Shown here piece after piece: positions 1 through 5,590 of a stretch of 6,695 nucleotides of DNA. Numbering within the stretch: the stretch's first letter is position 1; every line of letters begins with the position of its first letter. The DNA lies in assembly GCA_947565265.1 (NCBI GenBank), contig CANOFK010000064.1:1-6695 (forward strand), given 5' to 3'. The notes beneath the pieces are model-generated. The model did not search any database. It was not told the origin of the DNA and saw nothing but the letters and a program-made list of their open reading frames with translations. The DNA comes from an uncultured Clostridia bacterium (lineage in GTDB: Bacteria > Bacillota > Clostridia > Oscillospirales > Acutalibacteraceae). The translations under genes and the position numbers were made by a program.

Positions 1-98
1 GCATCAGCAGCAAACGCGCTCATCGGAATCATTGCGGCGACCATGAGAATGGCCAGAAACGCCGCAAGTGATTTCTTCAGAAACTTGCTTTTGTTCAT
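1..98 (-). CDS. N-terminus of an exported protein (partial, runs off left edge)
   Basis: Read on the minus strand from ATG at 98-96, the first 32 codons encode a textbook Sec signal peptide: a basic start (MNKSKFLKK), a hydrophobic core of about 15 residues (LAAFLAILMVAAMI), then a helix breaker and an AFA-AD type signal peptidase I site around residues 28-32. A GAGGG Shine-Dalgarno lies about 9 nt before the ATG (plus-strand 108-112). The gene continues past base 1, so the mature protein is not visible and no function can be given. In Clostridia such leaders often belong to surface proteins or ABC-transporter binding proteins, but that is general knowledge only. It is transcribed divergently from the GTPase gene at 464. 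Confidence 0.85.
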   Translation of the reverse strand, partial: MNKSKFLKKSLAAFLAILMVAAMIPMSAFAAD

Positions 99-159
99 GA
101 TTTCAACCCTCTTAAATTTTAGATTCTCAGCCGGCCCTTTCGCCGCTGAGTGGAAGTTA

Positions 160-188
160 ACTATATACTCACATCCGTGTGAAAAATA
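160..188 (-). promoter_or_regulatory. Weak candidate promoter for the exported protein, overlapping a dyad
   Basis: On the minus strand TATAGT (plus 160-165) could be a -10 box, with an AT-rich stretch reading TATTTT (plus 183-188) 17 nt upstream as a poor -35. Between them lies a perfect 5-4-5 inverted repeat, TCACA-TCCG-TGTGA (169-182), a natural place for a repressor. The AT-rich tract stands out in an otherwise GC-rich region and is about 60-90 nt upstream of the ATG at 98. The -35 match is poor, so the call is tentative. Confidence 0.35.
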
Positions 189-191
189 AAA

Positions 192-221
192 TTGCGCGCC
201 CCGGCCCGGATGTGCTATAAT
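192..221 (+). promoter_or_regulatory. Extended -10 promoter P1 for the GTPase-nuclease gene
   Basis: TGC followed by a perfect TATAAT (216-221) forms an extended -10 element, with a partial -35 TTGCGC (192-197) 18 nt upstream. An extended -10 compensates for a weak -35. Transcription would begin near 228, giving a leader of about 235 nt that contains all the repeat hairpins. No other good plus-strand promoter was seen between here and 464 except the copy at 314-322. Confidence 0.55.
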
Positions 222-313
222 ATCCAGAGGATATTTCAGCAGAGCCAAAACTTGCAGAGTAAGTTTACAAATCGCCTTGGCGATTTGGCAAGGCGCAAGG
301 CGGCTTGCAGCTA
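213..313 (+). repeat. Tandem promoter/hairpin repeat, copy 1 (101 bp)
   Basis: First copy of an imperfect tandem repeat. Shared blocks in order are TGCTATAATATC, GATATTTCAG, AGAGCCAA, ATCGCC and GGCGATTTG, then AAGGCGCAA and CGGCTTGCAGCTA. Relative to copy 2 it carries 23 extra bases (about 249-271) that contribute a hairpin, AAACTT-7 nt-AAGTTT (248-266). It also contains the dyad ATATCC-AGA-GGATAT (220-234), a 9-bp inverted repeat CAAATCGCC-TT-GGCGATTTG (268-287) and a small stem GCAAG-GCGG-CTTGC (295-308). None is followed by a T-run, so they are not simple terminators. It could be a duplicated leader/promoter cassette or copies of a dispersed genomic repeat. Confidence 0.8.
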
Positions 314-322
314 TGCTATAAT
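314..322 (+). promoter_or_regulatory. Extended -10 promoter P2 (second repeat copy)
   Basis: The second repeat copy again holds TGC-TATAAT (hexamer 317-322). There is no recognisable -35 at 16-18 nt upstream, so activity would rely on the extended -10. Transcription from about 329 would give a shorter leader (about 135 nt) with only the copy-2 hairpin. Two tandem starts would give alternative leaders for the same gene. Confidence 0.45.
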
Positions 323-391
323 ATCATAGGGATATTTCAGTAGAGCCAATCGCCCTGGCGATTTGACAAGGCGCAAAGCGGCTTGCAGCTA
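314..391 (+). repeat. Tandem promoter/hairpin repeat, copy 2 (78 bp)
   Basis: Second copy of the unit at 213-313, lacking its 23-bp insertion. The central hairpin is kept as AATCGCC-CT-GGCGATT (348-363), with only the turn changed from TT to CT. The GCAAG/CTTGC stem has one A-C mismatch here. The sequence after the copy begins a third repeat start (TGCTA, 392-396) but then diverges and has no TATAAT. The copy ends about 70 nt before the GTPase start codon, so most of it would lie in the mRNA leader. Confidence 0.8.
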
Positions 392-463
392 TGCTACCCT
401 GTCCCCAGCGCCATAAACCCACACCCACCGGGCCGCGCCCGGAAAACAACGGAAAGGAGCGGT

Positions 464-3154
464 ATGATGCACCCCTTGCGGAGATTGACCGCCGGCATCC
501 TGGCCCATGTGGACACCGGGAAAACTACCCTCTCTGAGGCCCTGCTATACCGGGGCGGCGCCCTGCGCAGCCTGGGCCGGGTAGACCATGCCGACGCCTT
601 CCTGGACCACAACGCCCTGGAGCGGGAGCGGGGCATCACCATATTCAACAAGCAGGCTGTGCTCCACCTGCCCGGCCTGGAACTCACCCTGCTGGACACC
701 CCCGGCCATGTGGATTTTTCCGCCGAGGCCGAACGCACCCTGCAAGTGCTGGATTGCGCCATTTTGGTGATCTCCGGCCCGGACGGCCCCCAGGGCCATA
801 CCCTTACCCTCTGGCGGCTGCTGGAGAGCCGGGGCGTCCCGATATTCCTCTTCCTCAACAAGATGGACCAGCCGGTGGATAAAGCCGGGCTGCTGGACAA
901 GCTGCGTGCCGGCCTTGGCGACGCCCTGTTGGACTTTACCCACTACGGGACGGACAGTTTCTGGGAGCAGGCCGCCCTGGGGGACGAAAAAGCCCTGGCC
1001 GAGTACCTGGACGCCGGCCGGCTGGAGGAGGCAACCCTCCGCCGGCTCATTGGCGCGCGGAAGTGTTTCCCCTGCTTTTTCGGCTGCGCCCTGCGGGCCC
1101 AGGGGGTAGACGAACTGCTGGACGGCCTGGCCCGCTTTGCCCCCCGGCCGGCCTGGGGCCCGGACTTTGCCGCACGGGTATATAAAATTTCACGGGACAG
1201 CCAGGGCGCCCGGCTCACCCACATGAAGATCACCGGCGGCAGCCTGCCGGTAAAAACCCTCCTCCCCCTGCCCGGCGGCGAGGAAAAGGCCGACCAGATC
1301 CGCATCTACTCCGGGGAGAAATACACCGCCGTTCCAGAGGCCGGGGCCGGCACAGTCTGCGCGGTAACAGGGCTCACCGCCACCTTCCCCGGCCAGGCGC
1401 TGGGGGCCGAGCCCCCCGGCCCGCCCCCGGCCCTGGAGCCCGCCATTGCCTACAGCCTGATCCTGCCCGAGGGGGCCCAGCCCCACGCGGTGCTGCCAAA
1501 CCTTCGGCAACTGGCCGAGGAGGACCCCCAGCTTCATCTAGAATGGAACGAGGCCCTGGGTGAGATCCACCTGCGGCTGATGGGCAAGGTGCAGGCGGAG
1601 ATCCTACAGCGGGTGATCCTGGACCGCTTTGGCCTGGACGTGGCCTTTGGGCCGGGGAACGTGGTGTACAGGGAAACCATCGCCGCCCCGGTAGAGGGGG
1701 TAGGCCATTACGAGCCCCTGCGCCACTATGCCGAAGTGCACCTGCTGCTGGAACCCCTGCCCCCCGGCAGCGGCCTGCAATTTGCCACCGCCTGTTCCGA
1801 GGACTTTTTGGCCCGCAACTGGCAGCGGCTGATCTTCACCCATCTGGAGGAAAAGGAATACCGGGGGGTGCTCACCGGCTCGCCCATTACGGATATGAAG
1901 ATCACCCTGCTTTCGGGCCGGGCCCACGAAAAGCACACCGAGGGCGGGGACTTCCGCCAGGCCACCTACCGGGCCGTGCGGCAGGGGCTGATGAAAGCGG
2001 AAAGCATCCTGCTGGAGCCCTGGTATGCCCTGCATCTGGAGCTGCCCACCCCCAGCCTGGGCCGGGCCCTGGCAGATATCCAGCGCATGGGTGGCGAGGC
2101 CGGCTCCCCCCAGGCCATGGGCGGGGAAGCCGTGCTGGATGCCAGCGTGCCCGTAGCGGCTTTTGGGGACTACGCGGCCCAGGTGGCGGCCTATACCAAA
2201 GGCCTGGGCCGGGTGGCCTGCCGGCTGGAGGGCTACCGGCTGGAGGGCTACCGCCCCTGTGCCGGGCAGCAGGCCGTGGTAGAGGCCCTGGGCTATGACC
2301 CGGACCAGGATACCGGGGACCCGGCCGGGTCGGTGTTCTGCGCCCACGGGGCGGGGTTCTTTGTGCCCTGGCATCAGGTGGAGCAGTATATGCACCTGCC
2401 CGCCTACAGCGGCTTGCCCAAGCCCGGAAAGGAGGCACCGCCCCCTTTTCCGGAAAGCGGCGGGCCGGCGGAAAAGGCCCCGCCTAAAACCGGCCTGGCC
2501 CAGGACGCCGAACTGTTGGCCATCTTTGAAAAGACCTACGGGGCGGTCAAGCCACGGGATCTCCAACCGGTAAAAAAGCCCGCCCGCCCCAAACCGGAGC
2601 CTGCCGACGGGCTCCGGGTATCTGTGCCCGTCCCCTCCGCCGGGCCGGAGTATCTATTGGTGGACGGCTACAACATGATCTTCGCCTGGGAGGACCTGCA
2701 CGCCCTGGCCAAAGCAGACCTGGAAACCGCCCGGCAGGCGCTGATGGACCTTCTCAGCAACTACCAAGGGTACCGGCAAAACCGGGTGATCCTGGTATTC
2801 GATGCCTACCGGGTGCCAAACGGTACCGGCTCGGTGGCCCGGTACCACAACATCCATGTGGTGTATACCAAAGAGGCCGAAACCGCCGACGCCTACATCG
2901 AAAAGGCCAGCTACCGGCTAACCCAGCAGCGCCACCGGGTGCTGGTGGCCAGCGCAGACTTCGCCGAGCAACTGATCATCCTGGGACACGGCGCCCTGCG
3001 TATGCCGGCACGGGAACTGCGGGCGGAGATCGAGCGCACCCAGGGGGAAATCGCCGCCATCCTGCGGGAAAAGCGGGCAGCCCTCAAAGGGCAAACCGTA
3101 GGGGATGCCCTCAAACAGGCAAAGCAGGAAACGCGCAAAAAAAGAAAACCCTAA
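464..3154 (+). CDS. TetM/EF-G-like ribosomal GTPase fused to a Rae1/YacP-type NYN ribonuclease
   Basis: Start: AAAGGAG (453-459) precedes ATG at 464 and a second ATG at 467; the spacing favours 467 slightly. Numbering here is from 464 (896 aa; TetM has about 640). Residues 1-225 are the G domain: AHVDTGKT (14-21), switch I ERERGITI (53-60), DTPGH (78-82), NKMD (132-135), and a G5-like GCAL (207-210) where TetM has GSAK. Domains II-V follow to about 645. The domain IV tip (about 486-495) reads RAHEKHTEGG instead of the YSPVSTP-type loop with which TetM displaces tetracycline, so drug resistance is doubtful. A Pro-rich linker (about 648-728) contains a helix-like AELLAIFEKTYG segment. Residues 729-875 match YacP/Rae1, a ribosome-dependent endoribonuclease: LLVDGYNMI (D734, N737), VFDAY (D780), KEAETAD (E806, D809), ASADF (D832), GHGALR (841-846). 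The tail is Lys/Arg-rich. The joint role in A-site mRNA cleavage or ribosome rescue is inference. Databases often label such proteins tetracycline resistance or translation-factor GTPase. Confidence 0.9.
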   Translation: MMHPLRRLTAGILAHVDTGKTTLSEALLYRGGALRSLGRVDHADAFLDHNALERERGITIFNKQAVLHLPGLELTLLDTPGHVDFSAEAERTLQVLDCAILVISGPDGPQGHTLTLWRLLESRGVPIFLFLNKMDQPVDKAGLLDKLRAGLGDALLDFTHYGTDSFWEQAALGDEKALAEYLDAGRLEEATLRRLIGARKCFPCFFGCALRAQGVDELLDGLARFAPRPAWGPDFAARVYKISRDSQGARLTHMKITGGSLPVKTLLPLPGGEEKADQIRIYSGEKYTAVPEAGAGTVCAVTGLTATFPGQALGAEPPGPPPALEPAIAYSLILPEGAQPHAVLPNLRQLAEEDPQLHLEWNEALGEIHLRLMGKVQAEILQRVILDRFGLDVAFGPGNVVYRETIAAPVEGVGHYEPLRHYAEVHLLLEPLPPGSGLQFATACSEDFLARNWQRLIFTHLEEKEYRGVLTGSPITDMKITLLSGRAHEKHTEGGDFRQATYRAVRQGLMKAESILLEPWYALHLELPTPSLGRALADIQRMGGEAGSPQAMGGEAVLDASVPVAAFGDYAAQVAAYTKGLGRVACRLEGYRLEGYRPCAGQQAVVEALGYDPDQDTGDPAGSVFCAHGAGFFVPWHQVEQYMHLPAYSGLPKPGKEAPPPFPESGGPAEKAPPKTGLAQDAELLAIFEKTYGAVKPRDLQPVKKPARPKPEPADGLRVSVPVPSAGPEYLLVDGYNMIFAWEDLHALAKADLETARQALMDLLSNYQGYRQNRVILVFDAYRVPNGTGSVARYHNIHVVYTKEAETADAYIEKASYRLTQQRHRVLVASADFAEQLIILGHGALRMPARELRAEIERTQGEIAAILREKRAALKGQTVGDALKQAKQETRKKRKP
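2221..2250 (+). repeat. 15-bp in-frame tandem duplication inside the GTPase gene
   Basis: CCGGCTGGAGGGCTA occurs twice back to back (2221-2235, 2236-2250) with no mismatch, giving RLEGYRLEGY at residues 587-596. By alignment to TetM this is the domain V strand ending in ELKGYHV, where only one copy is expected. An exact repeat suggests a recent slippage duplication or an assembly artefact. The frame is kept. Confidence 0.9.
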
Positions 3155-3177
3155 CGTGCCCCCGCCTCAGGAAAATA

Positions 3178-3206
3178 TTGACAAGCCCACCCGGGCGTGG
3201 TATCAT
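3178..3206 (+). promoter_or_regulatory. Near-consensus sigma-A promoter for the isomerase-like gene
   Basis: A perfect TTGACA (3178-3183) and TATCAT (3201-3206) are separated by exactly 17 nt. The -35 starts only 24 nt after the stop codon of the GTPase gene, and no terminator lies between, so read-through may add to this promoter. The spacer contains an imperfect dyad, CCAC-CCGGGC-GTGG (3187-3200), that could be an operator. Confidence 0.85.
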
Positions 3207-3248
3207 AAAACCAGTACCCAATCACCATAAAAATGGAGGCTATGCACG

Positions 3249-4136
3249 ATGAAAGTCAATATCGGCACGTATTCTTTCGGCGGTATCGCCAGCTATTTGG
3301 GCCTGGGCCCCACCCTTTTGGAGAAGTTTAAGACCATCAAGGCCCTGGGCTTTGACGGCGTAGAATTGCTGCCCGTCGACCTGGACAACGACGTGGAGGA
3401 CATCAAAAAGTGGGCCCAGGAAACCGGCCTGGAGATCGTTTCCGTCCACGCGGAGCCCACCGAGGAGATCGTGAAAAAAATGGCCGCACTGGGCGGCAAG
3501 GCAGTCATCTGGGCCAGCACAGACTTCTGCAACGAGGCAGAGGCCATCGAGGTAGCCCATAAGCTGGATGCCATGGCCGAAATGGCCGCGCCCTACGGCG
3601 TCAAGGTGGGCTACCACAACCACAGCAAAGAGTTCTATGTGGATAACGGCCGCCCCCTGCTGGAGATCCTGGCAGAGAACTCCAGCAAGTGTTTCTTCCA
3701 GCTTGATTGCGGCTGGACCATGAACGCCGGCACCTATCCCCCCTCCTTCATCCGCCGGTATAAGGACCGCATCGTGGCCATCCACGTCAAAGAAAACTGC
3801 CGGGTACAGGGCCCTGGCCCCCAGCCCCGTTCGGCCCATGCAGAGGGCAACCACGAGAGCCCCTTTGCCCATGTGGCGGAGATGTCCCTGGAGGAGCGCC
3901 AGAAGATGCTGGACGCCTTCACCGCCCGCAACGAGAGCCCCGAGGGCAAAAAGCGCTTTGAAGTCCAGTGCAAGCTGGGCGCGCCGGAGTCCAATATCGA
4001 TTGGCAGGAGATCAAGAACGCCCTGGACGAGCAGAGTTTTGAAGCCTTCTGGGTTATCGAGCGGGAAGGTTTCTACGCCGAGCACGACCAGTGCATCAAA
4101 GAGGACTGCGAGTGGATCAAGGCCCACATCCACTAA
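3249..4136 (+). CDS. Sugar phosphate isomerase/epimerase-like TIM-barrel protein
   Basis: GGAGG (3235-3239) lies 9 nt before ATG 3249; an ATG at 3242 is out of frame and too close to it. The 295-residue product fits the xylose-isomerase-like / AP-endonuclease-2 TIM-barrel family, which interconverts sugars or sugar phosphates with a divalent metal. Visible motifs are GFDGVELLPVD (E39), VSVHAEP (H67), GYHNHSKEF (H123, H125, E128), FQLDCG (D153), AIHVKEN (H179, K181), NIDW (249-252) and WVIERE (E271). Likely metal ligands by family analogy are E128, D153, H179 and E271. A long loop (about 183-245) between the last two is family-variable and probably shapes the substrate pocket. There is no signal peptide, so it is cytoplasmic. 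It has its own promoter and terminator and no neighbouring transporter or kinase, so the substrate cannot be inferred. 2-keto-myo-inositol dehydratase-like or hydroxypyruvate isomerase-like activities are alternatives in the same fold. Confidence 0.85.
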   Translation: MKVNIGTYSFGGIASYLGLGPTLLEKFKTIKALGFDGVELLPVDLDNDVEDIKKWAQETGLEIVSVHAEPTEEIVKKMAALGGKAVIWASTDFCNEAEAIEVAHKLDAMAEMAAPYGVKVGYHNHSKEFYVDNGRPLLEILAENSSKCFFQLDCGWTMNAGTYPPSFIRRYKDRIVAIHVKENCRVQGPGPQPRSAHAEGNHESPFAHVAEMSLEERQKMLDAFTARNESPEGKKRFEVQCKLGAPESNIDWQEIKNALDEQSFEAFWVIEREGFYAEHDQCIKEDCEWIKAHIH

Positions 4137-4176
4137 GCCCTACATAAAATAGCCCCCTGACAAAAAAAGACCATAA

Positions 4177-4211
4177 AAAGCCCCCGGAGGCCATCCTCCG
4201 AGGGCTTTCTT
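4177..4211. terminator. Bidirectional intrinsic terminator between convergent genes
   Basis: The arms AAAGCCC-C-CGGAGG (4177-4190) and CCTCCG-A-GGGCTTT (4195-4208) pair with a single C-A mismatch around a CCAT loop. On the plus strand the hairpin ends in TTTCTT; on the minus strand it ends in CTTTTTATGG. It lies about 40 nt after the isomerase stop and about 115 nt beyond the stop of the minus-strand membrane gene, so it can serve both. Confidence 0.88.
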
Positions 4212-4325
4212 GCGCATAAACATGATGATCCTATCCTGGCCGGCCCTACCGCAAGCCCATAGGCCCGGCAAAAGCCGCCGTGTACCCAAAGCCAGCCAAA
4301 GCCGCACCGGCCCCCACCCCCGGCC

Positions 4326-4871
4326 CTAGTGCCGGAAGTAGCGGGCAAGCCGTCCGTGCAGCCGCCGGAAGTATTGGGTGATCAACCCGGCCAGGGTGTA
4401 GTCGTACAGCACAAAAACCACATTGGCCAGCGCCAGCAGCACCACAGGGCCCCAGCGGCCCACCAAGGGCAGCCCGGTAAATTCCTCCACCGGCACGCCC
4501 AGTATAAAAACGGCCAGCAGGGCGTCGGCAATGGCCGCGGCGTTAAAAACCGCCAGCTTGGCCGCCCAGCGCAGGGCCTTGGGCCTGATCTTGCTCAGCA
4601 CCGCAAACAGCACTGGGTAGTAGCCGAAAAACAGCAGGTAGATCAGCGCGGCTTCCCGGTCCGGGGCCAAAAGCAGGCACAGTAGGCTGGTGGCCCCATA
4701 GGCCCCCAGGGCGTACCCCGCCCCGGCCTCCGCCACAAGGGGGATAAGCAGGCAGCCGGCCACAGCCGGTATGGCCACAGATGCCAGAGAGAACAGCCCC
4801 TCAAAGAGAATCAGCACCACCGAAAGGGCCGCCACCACCCCGCATAGGGCCAATTTAAAGGTGTTTTTCAT
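4326..4871 (-). CDS. Small polytopic membrane protein, ECF S-component-like (function unknown)
   Basis: The 181-residue product (MKNTFKLALCG...) has about six hydrophobic segments: roughly 4-23, 25-45, 47-66, 72-89, 101-121 and 141-161, with a basic C-terminus (FRRLHGRLARYFRH). A short N-terminal basic segment followed by closely packed helices resembles substrate-binding (S) components of ECF vitamin transporters, but no substrate signature was recognised and no ECF ATPase or T component is nearby. An FFGYYPVL stretch lies in helix 4. Start choice: an in-frame ATG at 4883 directly abuts the AAAGGAG (plus 4884-4890) and is too close to use. ATG 4871 is 12 nt away, rather long but acceptable, and matches the usual N-terminus of such proteins. 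It lies 39 nt after the J-domain gene and is probably the last gene of that operon. Confidence 0.75.
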   Translation of the reverse strand: MKNTFKLALCGVVAALSVVLILFEGLFSLASVAIPAVAGCLLIPLVAEAGAGYALGAYGATSLLCLLLAPDREAALIYLLFFGYYPVLFAVLSKIRPKALRWAAKLAVFNAAAIADALLAVFILGVPVEEFTGLPLVGRWGPVVLLALANVVFVLYDYTLAGLITQYFRRLHGRLARYFRH

Positions 4872-4910
4872 AGGGAAGAGCATCTCCTTTGCAAGGGAAA
4901 ACAGCCCGCC

Positions 4911-5531
4911 TTAGCAGCAGGGGATCAGGTCGCCGCCCATGCACTCACAGCAGCAGTCAGCCATCAGCAAGCCAGAGCACATATCGCAGGTGTTGCAGCC
5001 GCCGGCCATATTCTGGTTGGCGTTATAGCCGCCATACATACCGCTGCGCTGGTTCATGGCCTGGCTCAGGGCCGCGCTGTACTCCCCGTTGCCCGGGTCC
5101 ATCTGGCAGGCCCTGGAGAAATGGTCCTTGGCCTCCTCCAGCCAGCCCCGCCGGTACAGCACCGAGCCCTTCAGGAAATACCACTCCGCGTTGCGCCGGT
5201 CAGCGGGCACGCCGTTCAGCAGTTGTTCCGCGTCGGCAATGCGCCCGGACATGATCAGGCTGCGCACATCGCTAAAACCGGAGCCCTGGTTGTAGTGCAC
5301 GGCATTCTGCGCCCCGTTATACTGGGCGTACCCGCCCCCGGCTTTGCGCTGGGCCGTAATGGCATCGTAGGCCTCGTTGATCTCCTTCATCTTCTCGTCG
5401 GCCAACTCTTTCAAGGGGCTTTCGGCGTACTGGTCCGGGTGATACTTCTTCGCCAGCTTGCGGTACGCGTCCTTAATCTCCTCGTCGCTGGCCGATTGGG
5501 ACACGCCCAGCACCTTATACGGATCCGTCAT
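4911..5531 (-). CDS. J-domain protein with TPR-like segment and Cys-rich C-terminal tail
   Basis: The 206-residue protein starts with a J domain (about 3-62): DPYKVLGV, then KKYHPDQ with the HPD tripeptide at 31-33, which stimulates the DnaK ATPase. Residues 85-160 hold a helical, TPR-like region ([34 protein letters not shown] in two halves, about 116-139). A Gly/Asn/Tyr-rich linker leads to a tail with nine cysteines (179, 182, 185, 193-195, 197, 205, 206), including CNTCDMC and CCCECMGG. The cysteines could bind zinc or an Fe-S cluster. The zinc-finger and C-terminal domains of classical DnaJ are absent, so this is a specialised class C co-chaperone, presumably recruiting DnaK to a client. 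Shine-Dalgarno AAGGG lies about 9 nt before ATG 5531. It sits 59 nt after the DUF5685 gene, and I recall the same pairing in other Clostridia. Confidence 0.88.
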   Translation of the reverse strand: MTDPYKVLGVSQSASDEEIKDAYRKLAKKYHPDQYAESPLKELADEKMKEINEAYDAITAQRKAGGGYAQYNGAQNAVHYNQGSGFSDVRSLIMSGRIADAEQLLNGVPADRRNAEWYFLKGSVLYRRGWLEEAKDHFSRACQMDPGNGEYSAALSQAMNQRSGMYGGYNANQNMAGGCNTCDMCSGLLMADCCCECMGGDLIPCC

Positions 5532-5547
5532 GTTGATAACCCTTCCC

Positions 5548-5564
5548 TTTCTTTGTTAAAGAAA
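5548..5564. promoter_or_regulatory. Perfect AT-rich inverted repeat just upstream of the J-domain gene
   Basis: TTTCTTT-GTT-AAAGAAA is a perfect 7-3-7 palindrome between the DUF5685 and J-domain genes. On the minus-strand transcript its 3' arm abuts the AAGGG Shine-Dalgarno, so the hairpin could tune translation or mark a processing site, or the palindrome could bind a regulator. A second small hairpin, GCCGC-AAA-GCGGC (5576-5588), follows the DUF5685 stop codon without a good T-run. Confidence 0.5.
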
Positions 5565-5590
5565 TATCCCAAACAGCCGCAAAGCGGCAT

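Noticed and set aside
213..396. CRISPR array
   Set aside because: There are only two long imperfect copies, directly adjacent with no spacers, and no cas genes nearby.
383..463. Upstream TTG start adding 27 residues to the GTPase
   Set aside because: The extension lies in the repeat and leader, has no Shine-Dalgarno, and does not resemble a GTPase N-terminus. AAAGGAG at 453-459 points to ATG 464/467.
2088..2139. Second duplication MGGEA...MGGEA in the GTPase
   Set aside because: The underlying DNA is not a clean repeat (GGTGGCGAGGCC versus GGCGGGGAAGCC), so the amino-acid match may be chance or old.
1604..2566. Long antisense frame (320 codons) opposite the GTPase
   Set aside because: It is a shadow frame typical of high-GC coding DNA. 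The plus-strand product has clear family motifs and the antisense one has none.
464..3154. Tetracycline resistance gene tet(M)-type call
   Set aside because: Overall similarity is there, but the drug-displacing domain IV loop is not conserved and a nuclease domain is fused. A resistance call is not supported.
4133..4348. 71-codon minus-strand reading frame across the terminator
   Set aside because: It spans the bidirectional terminator and the isomerase stop codon, has low-complexity Gly/Arg content and no Shine-Dalgarno.
4872..4883. ATG at 4883 as start of the membrane protein
   Set aside because: It directly abuts the AAAGGAG, leaving no spacing for initiation. ATG 4871 gives a more usual N-terminus.
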